A stretch of DNA of 64,000 nt from DATCHW01 sp963806045. GTDB taxonomy: Bacteria; Bacteroidota; Ignavibacteria; Tepidaquicellales; Tepidaquicellaceae. The position numbers and the translations under genes are program-made. The stretch is taken from contig CAWDWP010000007.1 in assembly GCA_963806045.1 (NCBI GenBank), positions 186,001 through 250,000 on the forward strand. The letters are read 5' to 3'. Positions 56,901-64,000 of the stretch are shown here, in pieces. Position 1 is the stretch's first letter. Each line of letters starts with the position of its first letter. The notes under the pieces were generated by a model. That model was not told the DNA's origin and searched no databases. It saw nothing but the letters and a program-made list of their open reading frames with translations.

Positions 56901-57642
56901 CAATAATATCATTTGGAAGCCGATAAGATGGAATTCCATAACGCAGCATGCCACCCGGGTTTGGACTGGATTCAAAAATTTCTACGCTGTGTCCTTGTAA
57001 TGTAAGATAATATCCCGCAGAAAGACCACCTGGACCTGCACCAATCACAGCAACCTTTTTCCCTGTATCGGGATTTTTCTCTTTTATAAATTTTTGATCC
57101 GAAGCGAAGTCTTTATCAGTTGCATATCTTTTCAAATAATCAATTCCTACGCCGACTCCTTCGACAAGATTTCTTCTGCAAGCCGTTTCGCAGGGCCTTA
57201 CACATACTCTTCCGCATATTGCAGGAAGCGGATTTGTTTGTTTAATTAATCCAACAGCGTCCGAATATAACCCTTTATTTATTAAAGAAATATAACCCTG
57301 TACATCTACTCCTGCCGGGCATGTTTGTTTACAAGGAGCTGTACAATCTGCATAGTGGTTACTCAATAAAAGTTCAAGTGCCGATTTTCTGGATTTGCGT
57401 ATTTTTTCATTATCGGTTGTGATTTTCATACCATCTGCAATTTTAGTTGAGCAAGCAGGTTGAAGTCCCCTCATACCTTCCACTTCCACAACACAAATAT
57501 AGCAAGATGAGAAAGGTTCAAGCCTTTCATCATTACACAATGTAGGAATTTCTATCTTATTACGTTTAGCAAGTTGTAATATCGTCTCACTTCTTTTTCC
57601 GTCAACTATTTTACCGTTTAATATGATATTTAATTTATCCAT
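53947..57642 (-). CDS. Fusion of ferredoxin, GltD/NfnB-like and NuoG-like modules
   Basis: 1231 residues. Order: a NuoG-type [2Fe-2S] domain with C36, C47, C50 and C64; a HYADC-x3-C-x3-C segment (96-108) followed by the GltD-type Fe-S region (CGRVCVRPCETAC, about 143-155); an FAD Rossmann GAGPGG (201-206) and an NAD(P) Rossmann GGGNTA (333-338), ending FAAGDAVTGPATLIEA; two [4Fe-4S] sites (C630/633/636/640 and C673/676/679/683); then a molybdopterin-oxidoreductase-like part with its [4Fe-4S] cysteines C708, C711, C715 and C743. That last part resembles NuoG. It has no visible Mo-ligand Cys or Sec motif and lacks the C-terminal Mo-binding barrel, so it is unlikely to be a formate dehydrogenase. 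It follows NuoF- and NuoE-like genes and is probably the large subunit of their complex. Confidence 0.85.
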   Translation of the reverse strand: MDKLNIILNGKIVDGKRSETILQLAKRNKIEIPTLCNDERLEPFSSCYICVVEVEGMRGLQPACSTKIADGMKITTDNEKIRKSRKSALELLLSNHYADCTAPCKQTCPAGVDVQGYISLINKGLYSDAVGLIKQTNPLPAICGRVCVRPCETACRRNLVEGVGVGIDYLKRYATDKDFASDQKFIKEKNPDTGKKVAVIGAGPGGLSAGYYLTLQGHSVEIFESSPNPGGMLRYGIPSYRLPNDIIDTEVETMKEMGVNINYGIRLGDNLSFKDLKTNYDSIILAVGSQKGTNIGCENDSAENVLSGIDFLRSMEMTGKIYNFKGKKVAVIGGGNTAMDCCRTALRCGAEKVFIIYRRTEKEMPANPIEIHESKLEGVEYLFLTAPAKINVDDKGKLISLTCFKMQLGEPDSSGRRRPVKVDDSEFDIELNYILAAIGQKTDVNFIDDINKYSDNKLVINKWGDIDADKKTLQTSVKNIFAAGDAVTGPATLIEAIAQGKKAAISCHQFLSENAIIGEKFEFISKKDNFEKQTTNDYNGKYVEQIREEMPTLDPTKRRNFDEVELGYSDKAAYDETLRCLECGCSEYYSCDLKKYSTEYNVEQKKFKGEFKKYEVNFEHPYIEIDNNKCILCSRCIRICKEVVNANALGLVNRGFETFVAPSMDKRLQDTDCESCGLCISTCPTGAITENYKFKNGPVELDNVDTICNYCSIGCEISLKHKSGYFMKVEGKNGIINSDTNICRFAKFGYSYLNDKTRLLKPLLKINGKFEEITFEKAYKLICEKIKSSNADENSFFAGSRLSNEELYLIQKFARAAVKTNNVSSFHYENRGDFYRENYKNNVPFEDITGAKKIYLLGSEINYENPVLGYMVNKAKSINDAKIELISDNENSSLINRADKVILLKSYYYFIKAVNFYILSNNLENKIFLDDHVTGFDEYKKALLSEDFNELIKKSGVFFEKRLIEFADEFNTEMNAVLIYAEKNLSSNACREIFNLALITGKLGKKSSGLISLKEKNNSQGLFDMGISPGFAIGNVDITQNDIIERLKKTWHVDSLSQNVNENLYHLLENGKTKNLFIFGEDPIGCSIDKKTSVNLVSKASFKVVSDYFLTETAEMADLILPASFPFETGGSYSNTQKYVIPFEMQYDTKLAKKTYEQLIDLMNKFGIKNRVDLTNNISIEISSLLFNNLDNNEYFSLKHTIKEDDNKMFNYGCDNLNKKFEENFARSFEN

Positions 57643-57674
57643 ATAATATAATAAGAGTCTTTCTTTCTTTTTAA

Positions 57675-59453
57675 TTAATAAATTTTTATTGCATCAAATT
57701 TACATTTTGAATAGCATTCACCGCATTTAGTGCAAATTTCCTGTTTGATAAAGTGAACAACTTTCTTGTCACCTTCTATTGCATTTACAGGGCATCCTCT
57801 TTTACAAACCACACATCCGACACATTTTTCTTCGATTACTTCATATGTAAGCAGCTTCTTACAATTTAATGCCGGGCACTTTTTATCTCTAATATGTGCT
57901 TCGTATTCATCACGGAAATATTTGATTGTCGTCAAGACAGGATTAGGAGCTGTCTGACCGAGGCCGCATAATGAACCATCTTTTATATTTACAGATAGCT
58001 CTTCTAACAATTCAATATCACCTTGTTTACCTTCACCCTCAGTGATTCTGGTTAGTATTTCAAGCATCCTCATAGTTCCAACTCTGCAAAAAGTGCATTT
58101 CCCACATGATTCCTTCCTTGTAAAGTCAAGAAAATATCTGGCAATATCCACCATGCAAGTTGTTTCATCCATTACAACCATACCCCCGGAGCCCATAATT
58201 GCCCCCGTAGCATTTACAGAATCATAATCAACGATCGTATGTGATAAATATTCAGGAATACAACCTCCTGAGGGACCTCCTAACTGGACGGCTTTGAATT
58301 TTTTATCATCAATTATTCCGCCGCCTAGCTTGTAAATAATATCTTTTATTGTCATTCCCATGGGAACTTCAACCAATCCCCCATTTTTTATTTTTCCTGT
58401 TAATGCGAAAACCTTAGTGCCTTTACTTTTCTCCGTTCCATATTTTGCATATTCTGAAGCTCCATTAATGATTATCCAGGATATATTTGCAAACGTTTCA
58501 ACATTATTAATGTTAGTAGGTTTTTTCCATAATCCTGATACCGCAGGAAATGGAGGTCGTTTACGAGGCATACCTCGTTCTCCTTCTACAGAAGCAATCA
58601 AAGCAGTTTCTTCACCACACACAAAGGCTCCTGCACCTTCTTTAACATATATATCAAAACTGAATCCTTCGATGCCTAAAATATCTTCTCCAAGAAATCC
58701 ACTTTCCCGGGCTTGTTCTATTGCGATATTTAATCTCTTTACAGCCAAAGGATACTCCGCTCTGCAATAAATTACACCGTTTGATGCACCCGTCGCATAC
58801 GCTCCGATAATCATGCCTTCTAAGACTGAATGCGGGTCTCCTTCAAGAACCGAGCGATCCATAAATGCTCCGGGATCACCTTCGTCTGCATTGCAAATGA
58901 TATATTTGTCATCTGAACGGCTATTATTTGCAAATTTCCATTTTAAACCCGTTGGGAATCCCCCGCCTCCTCTTCCTCTCAAGCCTGAATCGAGAATAAT
59001 TTTAATGACATCCTGACTACTTATTTTTTCATCAGCTATCTTTTTTATTCCTTTGTATCCTTCTCTTTTAATGTAATCCTCAATAGATTCAGGGTCAATA
59101 TACCCGCAATTCCTTAATGCAATTTTCACCTGACCTTCGAAATAGTTTTTGTCAGGAGTTTCAAATAAATCAGATTTTACGACATATTCTTTTATAGGAG
59201 CAAAATTTAAAATATGCTTTTCTACTATTTCATCTGCTTTTTTTATATCAACATTCCCATATAAATATGAACCACTTTCATCAATAATTTCTACCAACGG
59301 TTCTCTGAAACACATTCCGATACAACTGGTTTTCTTAAGTTCGATGTCCAAGTTATCTGTTTCCTTTATACGCAATAATTCATCATATACCTTACCCGCA
59401 CCTGCTGCTAATCCACAGCTTCCCAATCCTACTATGACTTTCGTTTTTTCCAT
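57675..59453 (-). CDS. NuoF-like NADH-binding subunit of HydB/HndC type
   Basis: 592 residues, longer than NuoF. An N-terminal thioredoxin-like [2Fe-2S] domain (C13, then C44 and C48 in SCIGMCFREPLVE) is followed by the FMN/NADH core with GLRGRGGGGFPTGLKWKF (157-174), CNADEGDPGAFMDRS and the [4Fe-4S] ligands C450, C453, C456 and C496. A C-terminal 2[4Fe-4S] ferredoxin domain follows (C544/547/550/554 and C574/577/580/584). A CPALNC pair before it (526-531) sits where HydB-type subunits have an extra Cys site. This layout is that of bifurcating hydrogenase HydB and NADP-reducing hydrogenase HndC, and marks the subunit where NADH donates or accepts electrons. It is 32 bp upstream of the fusion subunit. 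Confidence 0.9.
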   Translation of the reverse strand: MEKTKVIVGLGSCGLAAGAGKVYDELLRIKETDNLDIELKKTSCIGMCFREPLVEIIDESGSYLYGNVDIKKADEIVEKHILNFAPIKEYVVKSDLFETPDKNYFEGQVKIALRNCGYIDPESIEDYIKREGYKGIKKIADEKISSQDVIKIILDSGLRGRGGGGFPTGLKWKFANNSRSDDKYIICNADEGDPGAFMDRSVLEGDPHSVLEGMIIGAYATGASNGVIYCRAEYPLAVKRLNIAIEQARESGFLGEDILGIEGFSFDIYVKEGAGAFVCGEETALIASVEGERGMPRKRPPFPAVSGLWKKPTNINNVETFANISWIIINGASEYAKYGTEKSKGTKVFALTGKIKNGGLVEVPMGMTIKDIIYKLGGGIIDDKKFKAVQLGGPSGGCIPEYLSHTIVDYDSVNATGAIMGSGGMVVMDETTCMVDIARYFLDFTRKESCGKCTFCRVGTMRMLEILTRITEGEGKQGDIELLEELSVNIKDGSLCGLGQTAPNPVLTTIKYFRDEYEAHIRDKKCPALNCKKLLTYEVIEEKCVGCVVCKRGCPVNAIEGDKKVVHFIKQEICTKCGECYSKCKFDAIKIY

Positions 59454-59493
59454 CTATTAAAATTTTATTTGCCGAATTCTAATTATTAATAAC

Positions 59494-60057
59494 TTAATTA
59501 TTTGAAAAATTTATTTGTGGTTTATTTTTATTTTCCATCTTTTCTTTTCTATTAATTTCTTTTACTACATCAACGGCTTTTTTTCCATTTAATTTTCCGT
59601 ATGTTTCATTTCCAATCATCATCACGGGTGCTAATGAGCAGCATCCAAGACATGCTACAGTTTCCAGTGTAAAAATTCTATCTTCAGTGGTTTCCCCATC
59701 TTTGACGTTTAAAAAGGTTATCAAATCCTCTGTGACCTTTGTCGCATTCTGAACATGACAAGCTGTTCCATGACAAACCCTGACTATGTGTTTTCCAACC
59801 GGTTTAAGTCTGAATTGAGCATAGAAAGTTGCTACTCCATACATATCATTTATCTTTAAACTCGTTTCATTTGCAAGTTTTTCAAATGCTTCAGTAGGTA
59901 TATAACCATATAAATTTTGTGCTCCCTGAAGTAAAGGAATTAAATTTCCTTTTTTGTTCTTGTATTTCTTAATTAAAGGATTCAACAAATCCAGATTAAC
60001 ATCTGAGTTCATAATCTTTTTTTTCTCTTCTTTAGGATGTATTCTGGCTATTCTCAT
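59494..60057 (-). CDS. NuoE-like [2Fe-2S] subunit (HydC/HndA type)
   Basis: 187 residues. The NuoE fold has GYIPTEAFEKLANE and the [2Fe-2S] ligands C-x4-C in CHGTACHV (about 102-107) and C-x3-C in ACLGCCSLAP (about 142-146). It is the small subunit that pairs with the NuoF-like protein encoded 40 bp downstream. No hydrogenase catalytic gene with an H-cluster is in the window; the fusion subunit takes that place. The ~145 bp upstream are noncoding, so this gene may have its own promoter. Confidence 0.92.
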   Translation of the reverse strand: MRIARIHPKEEKKKIMNSDVNLDLLNPLIKKYKNKKGNLIPLLQGAQNLYGYIPTEAFEKLANETSLKINDMYGVATFYAQFRLKPVGKHIVRVCHGTACHVQNATKVTEDLITFLNVKDGETTEDRIFTLETVACLGCCSLAPVMMIGNETYGKLNGKKAVDVVKEINRKEKMENKNKPQINFSNN

Positions 60058-60203
60058 AAGAATAAATATTTTTTAGTTTTGATTTCAAAATTATAGAAAT
60101 GAATAAAAGATAGAATTAGACTATTAATTATAACTCTAAATCTTATAAATAAAACTGAATTGTTAAAATCTGTATATACTATAAAAAAAGTTAACACATT
60201 AAT

Positions 60204-61988
60204 TTAAATTGTTGATAGTTTCTTGTATATTGCATTTGCCGCTATTCTTCCCGCACCCATGGCTTGTATAACTGTTGCAGAACCTGTTACGATATCTCCT
60301 CCGGCATAAACATAAGGTTTCGATGTCTCATTTGTCTCAGGATTCACTTCAACATAGCCCCATTTATTTCTTTTAATATCCGGAGTTGTCTGGAATAATA
60401 TAGGATTCGAAGAAGTTCCAACTGCTACAACTATTAAATCACAATCAATTATAAAATTTGATCCTTCTATCGGTATAGGTCTTCTTCTACCCGATGAATC
60501 AGGTTCACCCAATTGCATTCTTATGCATTCCATTCCTTTAACCATATTCTGGTCGGTTCCTAAAAATTTTACCGGGTTAGTCAAAAGCATAAATCTTATT
60601 CCTTCTTCTTCCGCATGTCTAACTTCTTCATGTCTTGCTGGTAATTCCTGTCGGGATCTTCGGTAAACAATCGTTACTTCGGTAGAACCTGTTCTTATTG
60701 CTGTTCTTGCAGAATCCATGGCAACATTACCACCTCCGATGACAACAACTTTATTTCCTCTTGGCTTTGGTGTATCATATTCCGGAAATTTATAAGCTTT
60801 CATCAGATTCATTCTTGTCAGATATTCATTTGATGAAAAAACATTTCCGAGATTTTCACCTTCAATATTCATAAACACAGGCAATCCCGCACCAACTCCG
60901 ATGAAAACAGAATCAAAATGCTCTAATAGCTCATCAACAGTGATAGTTTTTCCGATAATATGATTCATTTCTATCCGGCAACCTAATTCTCTTAAATAAT
61001 CAATTTCAAATGACACTATAGATTTTGGAAGTCTGAATTCAGGAATTCCGTAAACCAATACCCCACCTGGTTCATGCAGAGCTTCAAATATCGTAACCGA
61101 ATATCCACGCTGTTGCAAGTCGGCTGCGACGGTCAGACCGGCAGGTCCTGAACCTACAACTGCAATTTTTTTGTTCAATTTTGTTTTTATAACAGGAATC
61201 TTCACAAGTCCCATTTTTCTTTCATAGTCAGCAATATACCTTTCAAGATTCCCTATTGCAACAGGTCTATCTCTTGTTCCCAAAATGCATACTGCTTCAC
61301 ACTGACTTTCCTGAGGACATACTCTTCCGCATATCGCAGGTAATACATTTGTTTCTTTTATCTTCTTAGCAGCATCATCAAATTTTTCTTCAGCAATTAA
61401 CCTGATAAAATTGGGAATATCTATATTAACCGGACATCCCGTTACACATTTAGGATTTTTACATTGTAAACATCTGCCGGCTTCCAGTTGTGCCAGTTCA
61501 GATGTATATCCATAAGGTACTTCATTATAATTTGCAGTTCGTAATTTCTGATCTTGTTCGGGCATTTCCTGCCTGGGAATTTTAAGTTTTATCTTGTTTT
61601 CATCTGCTTTTGTTAATCCGTGCCATTCACAGCCATTTTTCATGCAAAAATAATACGGGATCAATTTTGAAAATGCTGTAATAATCATCTCCGAAACCTG
61701 AGAACCGCATTCACCACATTTAATTTCGGAAACTACCAAGCTTTTTTTACATCTTGGACAAATCAAGTCATCAATGACATCACCGGATTCGATAGGAATG
61801 GTAGACTCGATATCAAATACATCAAGATAAGGACTAAGTTTTAAATCAATTTCCTGTTCTTTATATTTTCCTTTGAATGCTAAATATTTTACATCTTTTC
61901 TTTCGTAATTGAATGTATTTCTGCAATGAGGACAATAAGTATTTAAGTAAGTTTTAAACTTAAGATATTTTATATCGTGCTCAATCAT
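60204..61988 (-). CDS. NfnB-like (GltD-type) flavoprotein with N-terminal zinc-ribbon module
   Basis: 594 residues. Residues about 15-125 are a zinc-ribbon module with C19, C22, C77, C80, C91, C94, C115, C120 and H123. From about 165 the protein is a typical GltD/NfnB: RCLQCKNPKC-VTGCP Fe-S ligands, CGRVCPQESQCEAVC, an FAD Rossmann GSGPAG, an NAD(P) Rossmann GGGNVA, and the final YAGGDIVTGSATVIQA. Paired with the NfnA-like gene upstream, it resembles NADH-dependent ferredoxin:NADP oxidoreductase (Nfn), in which the B subunit carries the bifurcating FAD. The ribbon is an unusual addition and is repeated in the zinc-ribbon gene upstream. It starts 25 bp after nfnA. Confidence 0.88.
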   Translation of the reverse strand: MIEHDIKYLKFKTYLNTYCPHCRNTFNYERKDVKYLAFKGKYKEQEIDLKLSPYLDVFDIESTIPIESGDVIDDLICPRCKKSLVVSEIKCGECGSQVSEMIITAFSKLIPYYFCMKNGCEWHGLTKADENKIKLKIPRQEMPEQDQKLRTANYNEVPYGYTSELAQLEAGRCLQCKNPKCVTGCPVNIDIPNFIRLIAEEKFDDAAKKIKETNVLPAICGRVCPQESQCEAVCILGTRDRPVAIGNLERYIADYERKMGLVKIPVIKTKLNKKIAVVGSGPAGLTVAADLQQRGYSVTIFEALHEPGGVLVYGIPEFRLPKSIVSFEIDYLRELGCRIEMNHIIGKTITVDELLEHFDSVFIGVGAGLPVFMNIEGENLGNVFSSNEYLTRMNLMKAYKFPEYDTPKPRGNKVVVIGGGNVAMDSARTAIRTGSTEVTIVYRRSRQELPARHEEVRHAEEEGIRFMLLTNPVKFLGTDQNMVKGMECIRMQLGEPDSSGRRRPIPIEGSNFIIDCDLIVVAVGTSSNPILFQTTPDIKRNKWGYVEVNPETNETSKPYVYAGGDIVTGSATVIQAMGAGRIAANAIYKKLSTI

Positions 61989-62013
61989 TATCTATATCTA
62001 TTATTTATATTTA

Positions 62014-62838
62014 TTATCGGATTGAGAATAGTAATGAGTCTTTTTCATCTTTTAAATACATAGAATTTCTTTTATCTAATTCATCAAAATCGACTTCATG
62101 TCCGTCAAAATCAGGACCATCAACACAGCAAAATTGTGTTTTATTATTAACAGTAACTCTACATCCACCGCACATTCCGGTACCATCTATCATCACAGGA
62201 TTCAGGCTTACCATTGTTTTCATATTATACTTCTTCGTGAGTTTACATATATTTTTCATCATAGGAATCGGACCTATTGCATACACTAGTTTAATATCAT
62301 ATCTTTCATCGAGGTATTTTGCCAGAGGTTGAGTTACAAAACCTCTCTCTCCCCAGCTTCCATCATCTGTACAAACAACAATTTCATCACACATAGCAGT
62401 CATCTCATTTTCAAGTATTAACAAGTCTTTTTCTTTTGAGCCTATTATACCAATTACATAATTTCCTGCTTCTTTAAAAGCTTTAGTTATATGATGTAAT
62501 ATCGCAACACCTGTACCTCCTCCAACCATAACAACTGTTCCAAGCTTTTCAACTACAGCGGGTCTCCCTAATGGACCTACAACATCTTTTAGAAAATCTC
62601 CGGATTTTAGAGACCTCATTAAAGCGGTTGTTTTACCAACTACTTGAAATATTAATGTTATTATTCCGGCAAATTCATCTTTATCGGCAATTGTCAGCGG
62701 AATTCTTTCTCCGGTTTCATTCACCCTTACAATTACGAATTGTCCTGCTTTCGCTTTTGCTGCGATTTTTGGAGCACTAACATCAAATCTGATAATAGAT
62801 CCCTTCGCCATTTCCTGTTTGCGGGTAATTTGAAACAT
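62014..62838 (-). CDS. NfnA-like (SudB/ferredoxin-NADP reductase) subunit
   Basis: 274 residues. An FNR-type FAD domain with AGQFVIVRVNETGERIPLTI (about 32-51) is followed by an NAD domain with VGGGTGVAILHHI. The C-terminal [2Fe-2S] site is the cysteine set in GTGMCGGCRVTV and QFCCVDGPDFDGHEVDF (about 216-243), diagnostic of NfnA/SudB. NfnA binds NADH and a [2Fe-2S] cluster and partners NfnB. The zinc-ribbon gene ends 30 bp upstream. Confidence 0.92.
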   Translation of the reverse strand: MFQITRKQEMAKGSIIRFDVSAPKIAAKAKAGQFVIVRVNETGERIPLTIADKDEFAGIITLIFQVVGKTTALMRSLKSGDFLKDVVGPLGRPAVVEKLGTVVMVGGGTGVAILHHITKAFKEAGNYVIGIIGSKEKDLLILENEMTAMCDEIVVCTDDGSWGERGFVTQPLAKYLDERYDIKLVYAIGPIPMMKNICKLTKKYNMKTMVSLNPVMIDGTGMCGGCRVTVNNKTQFCCVDGPDFDGHEVDFDELDKRNSMYLKDEKDSLLFSIR

Positions 62839-62868
62839 TGTATATTTAAATTAATTAAGAATATTCAT

Positions 62869-63174
62869 TTACCAATCGTTACTATCTTCAAGTTTTATTT
62901 CGTTAATATCGTCTTCACTTAATCCGTGCCATCTGCATCCTTTTTTGGAACAGATATAAAAATCTATAAGCCTCAACCTTGCACCAATCGATATCAGGGC
63001 TGTTGGTGAACCGCATTTCTCGCAGCCTTTTTCTTTTACCATCAAACTGTGATCACAATGAAAACATTTTAAGTCTTTTACTTGTTTATCTTCAGCTAAG
63101 AAAACTGTAGATTTCGATGAAAAAACGTTTAGATAAGGACTTAGCATTACATAATCCGACTTCATCTTTATCAT
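62869..63174 (-). pseudogene. Zinc-ribbon protein, C-terminal fragment of a frameshifted gene
   Basis: The real join is near 63160. The fragment continues the second zinc-ribbon module: LSPYLNVFSSKSTVF, then C-x2-C (CFHC), C-x2-C (CEKC) and CSKKGCRWHG, with the same Cys/His spacing as the NfnB N-terminus. Net +1 shift relative to the upstream fragment. Joined, the gene 62869-63751 encodes about 293 residues. It precedes nfnA by 30 bp. Confidence 0.8.
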
Positions 63175-63751
63175 TAATGATTTTTAGTTTTAAAACATCG
63201 GTTTCTATAAGTGTTCTTTTGCAATACGGACAATATGCCTGAAGGAATGCCCCAGTTTCAATAATTTCCTGATCTTCTTCCTCAGGAGTTTTTTCTACTA
63301 GTATAGATTCAAGTGGATAATCATGAGGTTCAATATGGTGCGCTTTGGAAATGTACCCGTATTCCTGATAAAATTTCCTCAAAGCATTGGACAAATCTTC
63401 AAATTCAATAAGGTGATTTTTACACCCTTTTCTGGAGCAAACCGATACTTTCCCTCCCATATCCAGATTAAAATCGAACATTGGTGCTTTGCAAACTCTG
63501 CATTCAACATCACTGTTAATATCCTTATTACATTTTGGACAAATAAATTTTGCAACATCATCATTTTGGATATCAATATCGCAACTATAATTATAACTGC
63601 CGTATATTGAACTGAGATTTATTAATCCGGCTTTATTGCCAATTTCAATTTTAAGCTTTATACTTGGCTCGTTATCGACGAGGTTATCTTCGTCCATAAA
63701 TGACTCACCGCATAATGGACATTTTACGCTTAGAGAAACAAAATTAAACAT
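63092..63751 (-). CDS. Tandem zinc-ribbon protein, N-terminal fragment of a frameshifted gene
   Basis: 219 residues as read; the last ~22 after residue 197 (KDE) are out of frame. Module 1 has C11/C14, C71/C74, C84/C87 and C105-x4-C110-x2-H113, and module 2 starts at C174/C177. Between them lies an acidic linker. No enzyme domain is visible, so it is probably a metal-binding or protein-interaction adaptor. Being first in the operon with nfnA-nfnB and sharing its module with NfnB, it may bind to or regulate that complex (inference). Confidence 0.75.
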   Translation of the reverse strand: MFNFVSLSVKCPLCGESFMDEDNLVDNEPSIKLKIEIGNKAGLINLSSIYGSYNYSCDIDIQNDDVAKFICPKCNKDINSDVECRVCKAPMFDFNLDMGGKVSVCSRKGCKNHLIEFEDLSNALRKFYQEYGYISKAHHIEPHDYPLESILVEKTPEEEDQEIIETGAFLQAYCPYCKRTLIETDVLKLKIINDKDEVGLCNAKSLSKRFFIEIYSFLS

Positions 63752-63833
63752 GTATCTCTCCTTTTAAATTTATGCAAAAATAATAAATATATATGTAAAT
63801 ATCTTTATTTAATTTAATATATTGAATATCAAT

Positions 63834-64000
63834 TTATAAATTAACTCGCATTCTCGCATCCAATATTTTGCTTCTTTTACGTTCGCCGGATACAACGAAT
63901 GGATTTAAGTCAATTTCCTCAAAAACCGGAAAATCCTCAACTAATTTTGATAATTTTACAATACATTCTACGATATAATTAATATCTGCTCCCTTATTTC
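63834..64000 (-). CDS. ATP-grasp domain acyl-CoA synthetase (ADP-forming), C-terminal end
   Basis: 54 codons plus a stop at 63834-63836; the rest lies beyond the window. The sequence FEEIDLNPFVV followed by SKILDARMRVN matches the C-terminus of the ATP-grasp part of ADP-forming acetyl- or acyl-CoA synthetases (E-x-D-x-N-P and the final DAR motif). Such enzymes convert acyl-CoA to acid with ATP formation, common in anaerobic sugar or amino-acid fermentation. It lies about 80 bp upstream of the zinc-ribbon gene on the same strand. Confidence 0.65.
   Translation of the reverse strand, partial: NKGADINYIVECIVKLSKLVEDFPVFEEIDLNPFVVSGERKRSKILDARMRVNL

Noticed and set aside
57766..59460. Several plus-strand open frames across the nuoF-like gene
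   Set aside because: All lie opposite conserved FMN/Fe-S coding sequence and have proline/serine-rich compositions typical of antisense shadows.
3851..63751. Programmed +1 frameshifting as a regulatory system
   Set aside because: No shared slippery site or stop context. In the zinc-ribbon protein and gcvP the homology switches frame well before the stop, and at the peptidase a homopolymer run explains it.
1..64000. CRISPR arrays, insertion sequences, phage or plasmid genes
   Set aside because: No regular spaced repeats, transposase, integrase, phage structural or replication genes were found. The lone ParA gene has no ParB or plasmid context.

Overview
The window is AT-rich DNA from a bacterium of the Bacteroidota/Chlorobiota-Ignavibacteriota (FCB) side of the tree, most likely an Ignavibacteria-like lineage; the exact lineage is inference. 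Supporting signs are three secreted proteins with a type IX secretion (T9SS) C-terminal sorting domain carrying the YPNPFNP motif, a bacillithiol gene (bshC), DUF2723, DUF3098 and DUF3467 proteins, a TonB/PstS-like/TPR cluster, many TTG starts and few Shine-Dalgarno sequences. It reads as ordinary chromosome. I saw no insertion sequence, prophage, CRISPR array or resistance island.

Layout. 1-2.1 kb: partial MFS transporter and a T9SS beta-helix protein. 2.1-6.0 kb: bshC, a broken family 9 glycosyltransferase and an RlmI-type rRNA methyltransferase. 6.1-8.7 kb: pstCAB. 8.7-15.4 kb: L,D-transpeptidase, TonB, a PstS-like lipoprotein, a TPR protein, an M20 peptidase and a DUF3098 protein, followed by tmRNA (15.4-15.8 kb). 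15.8-22.2 kb, minus strand: glycosyltransferase, yidC-yidD-rnpA-rpmH, lgt and hisS. 22.6-32.5 kb, plus strand: gcvP, DUF2723 membrane protein, Omp85 protein, rsmE, a radical SAM protein and a dihaem cytochrome c lipoprotein. 32.6-34.8 kb, minus: an isolated nuoK-nuoL pair. 35-42 kb: LptF/G-type permease, PfkB kinase, recO, HtrA protease and two T9SS proteins. 42-53 kb: thioesterase, cyclic-diphosphoglycerate-synthetase-like GTPase, valS, ParA, FAH-family protein, dihydroorotase, tRNA-Val, MlaE permease, CNNM/HlyC-type protein and an unknown membrane protein.

The most unusual part is the minus-strand block at 53.4-63.8 kb. It encodes, in transcription order, a zinc-ribbon protein, NfnA- and NfnB-like flavoproteins, NuoE- and NuoF-like subunits of the HydBC type, a 1231-residue fusion of ferredoxin, GltD/NfnB-like and NuoG-like modules, and a rubrerythrin-like protein. 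Together they look like soluble machinery for moving electrons between NADH, NADPH and ferredoxin, possibly by flavin-based bifurcation. A zinc-ribbon module with a fixed eight-cysteine spacing occurs three times at the head of this block, twice in the leading protein and once fused to the N-terminus of the NfnB-like subunit. Just upstream is the end of an ATP-grasp acyl-CoA synthetase gene.

Six genes (glycosyltransferase 9, TPR protein, M20 peptidase, gcvP, nuoL, zinc-ribbon protein) contain eight frameshifts between them. All eight are net +1, i.e. one extra base relative to the expected frame. The broken proteins include housekeeping enzymes that are otherwise well conserved, so insertion-type sequence error is the likeliest cause. 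Fragment coordinates are given separately so that each piece can be found.
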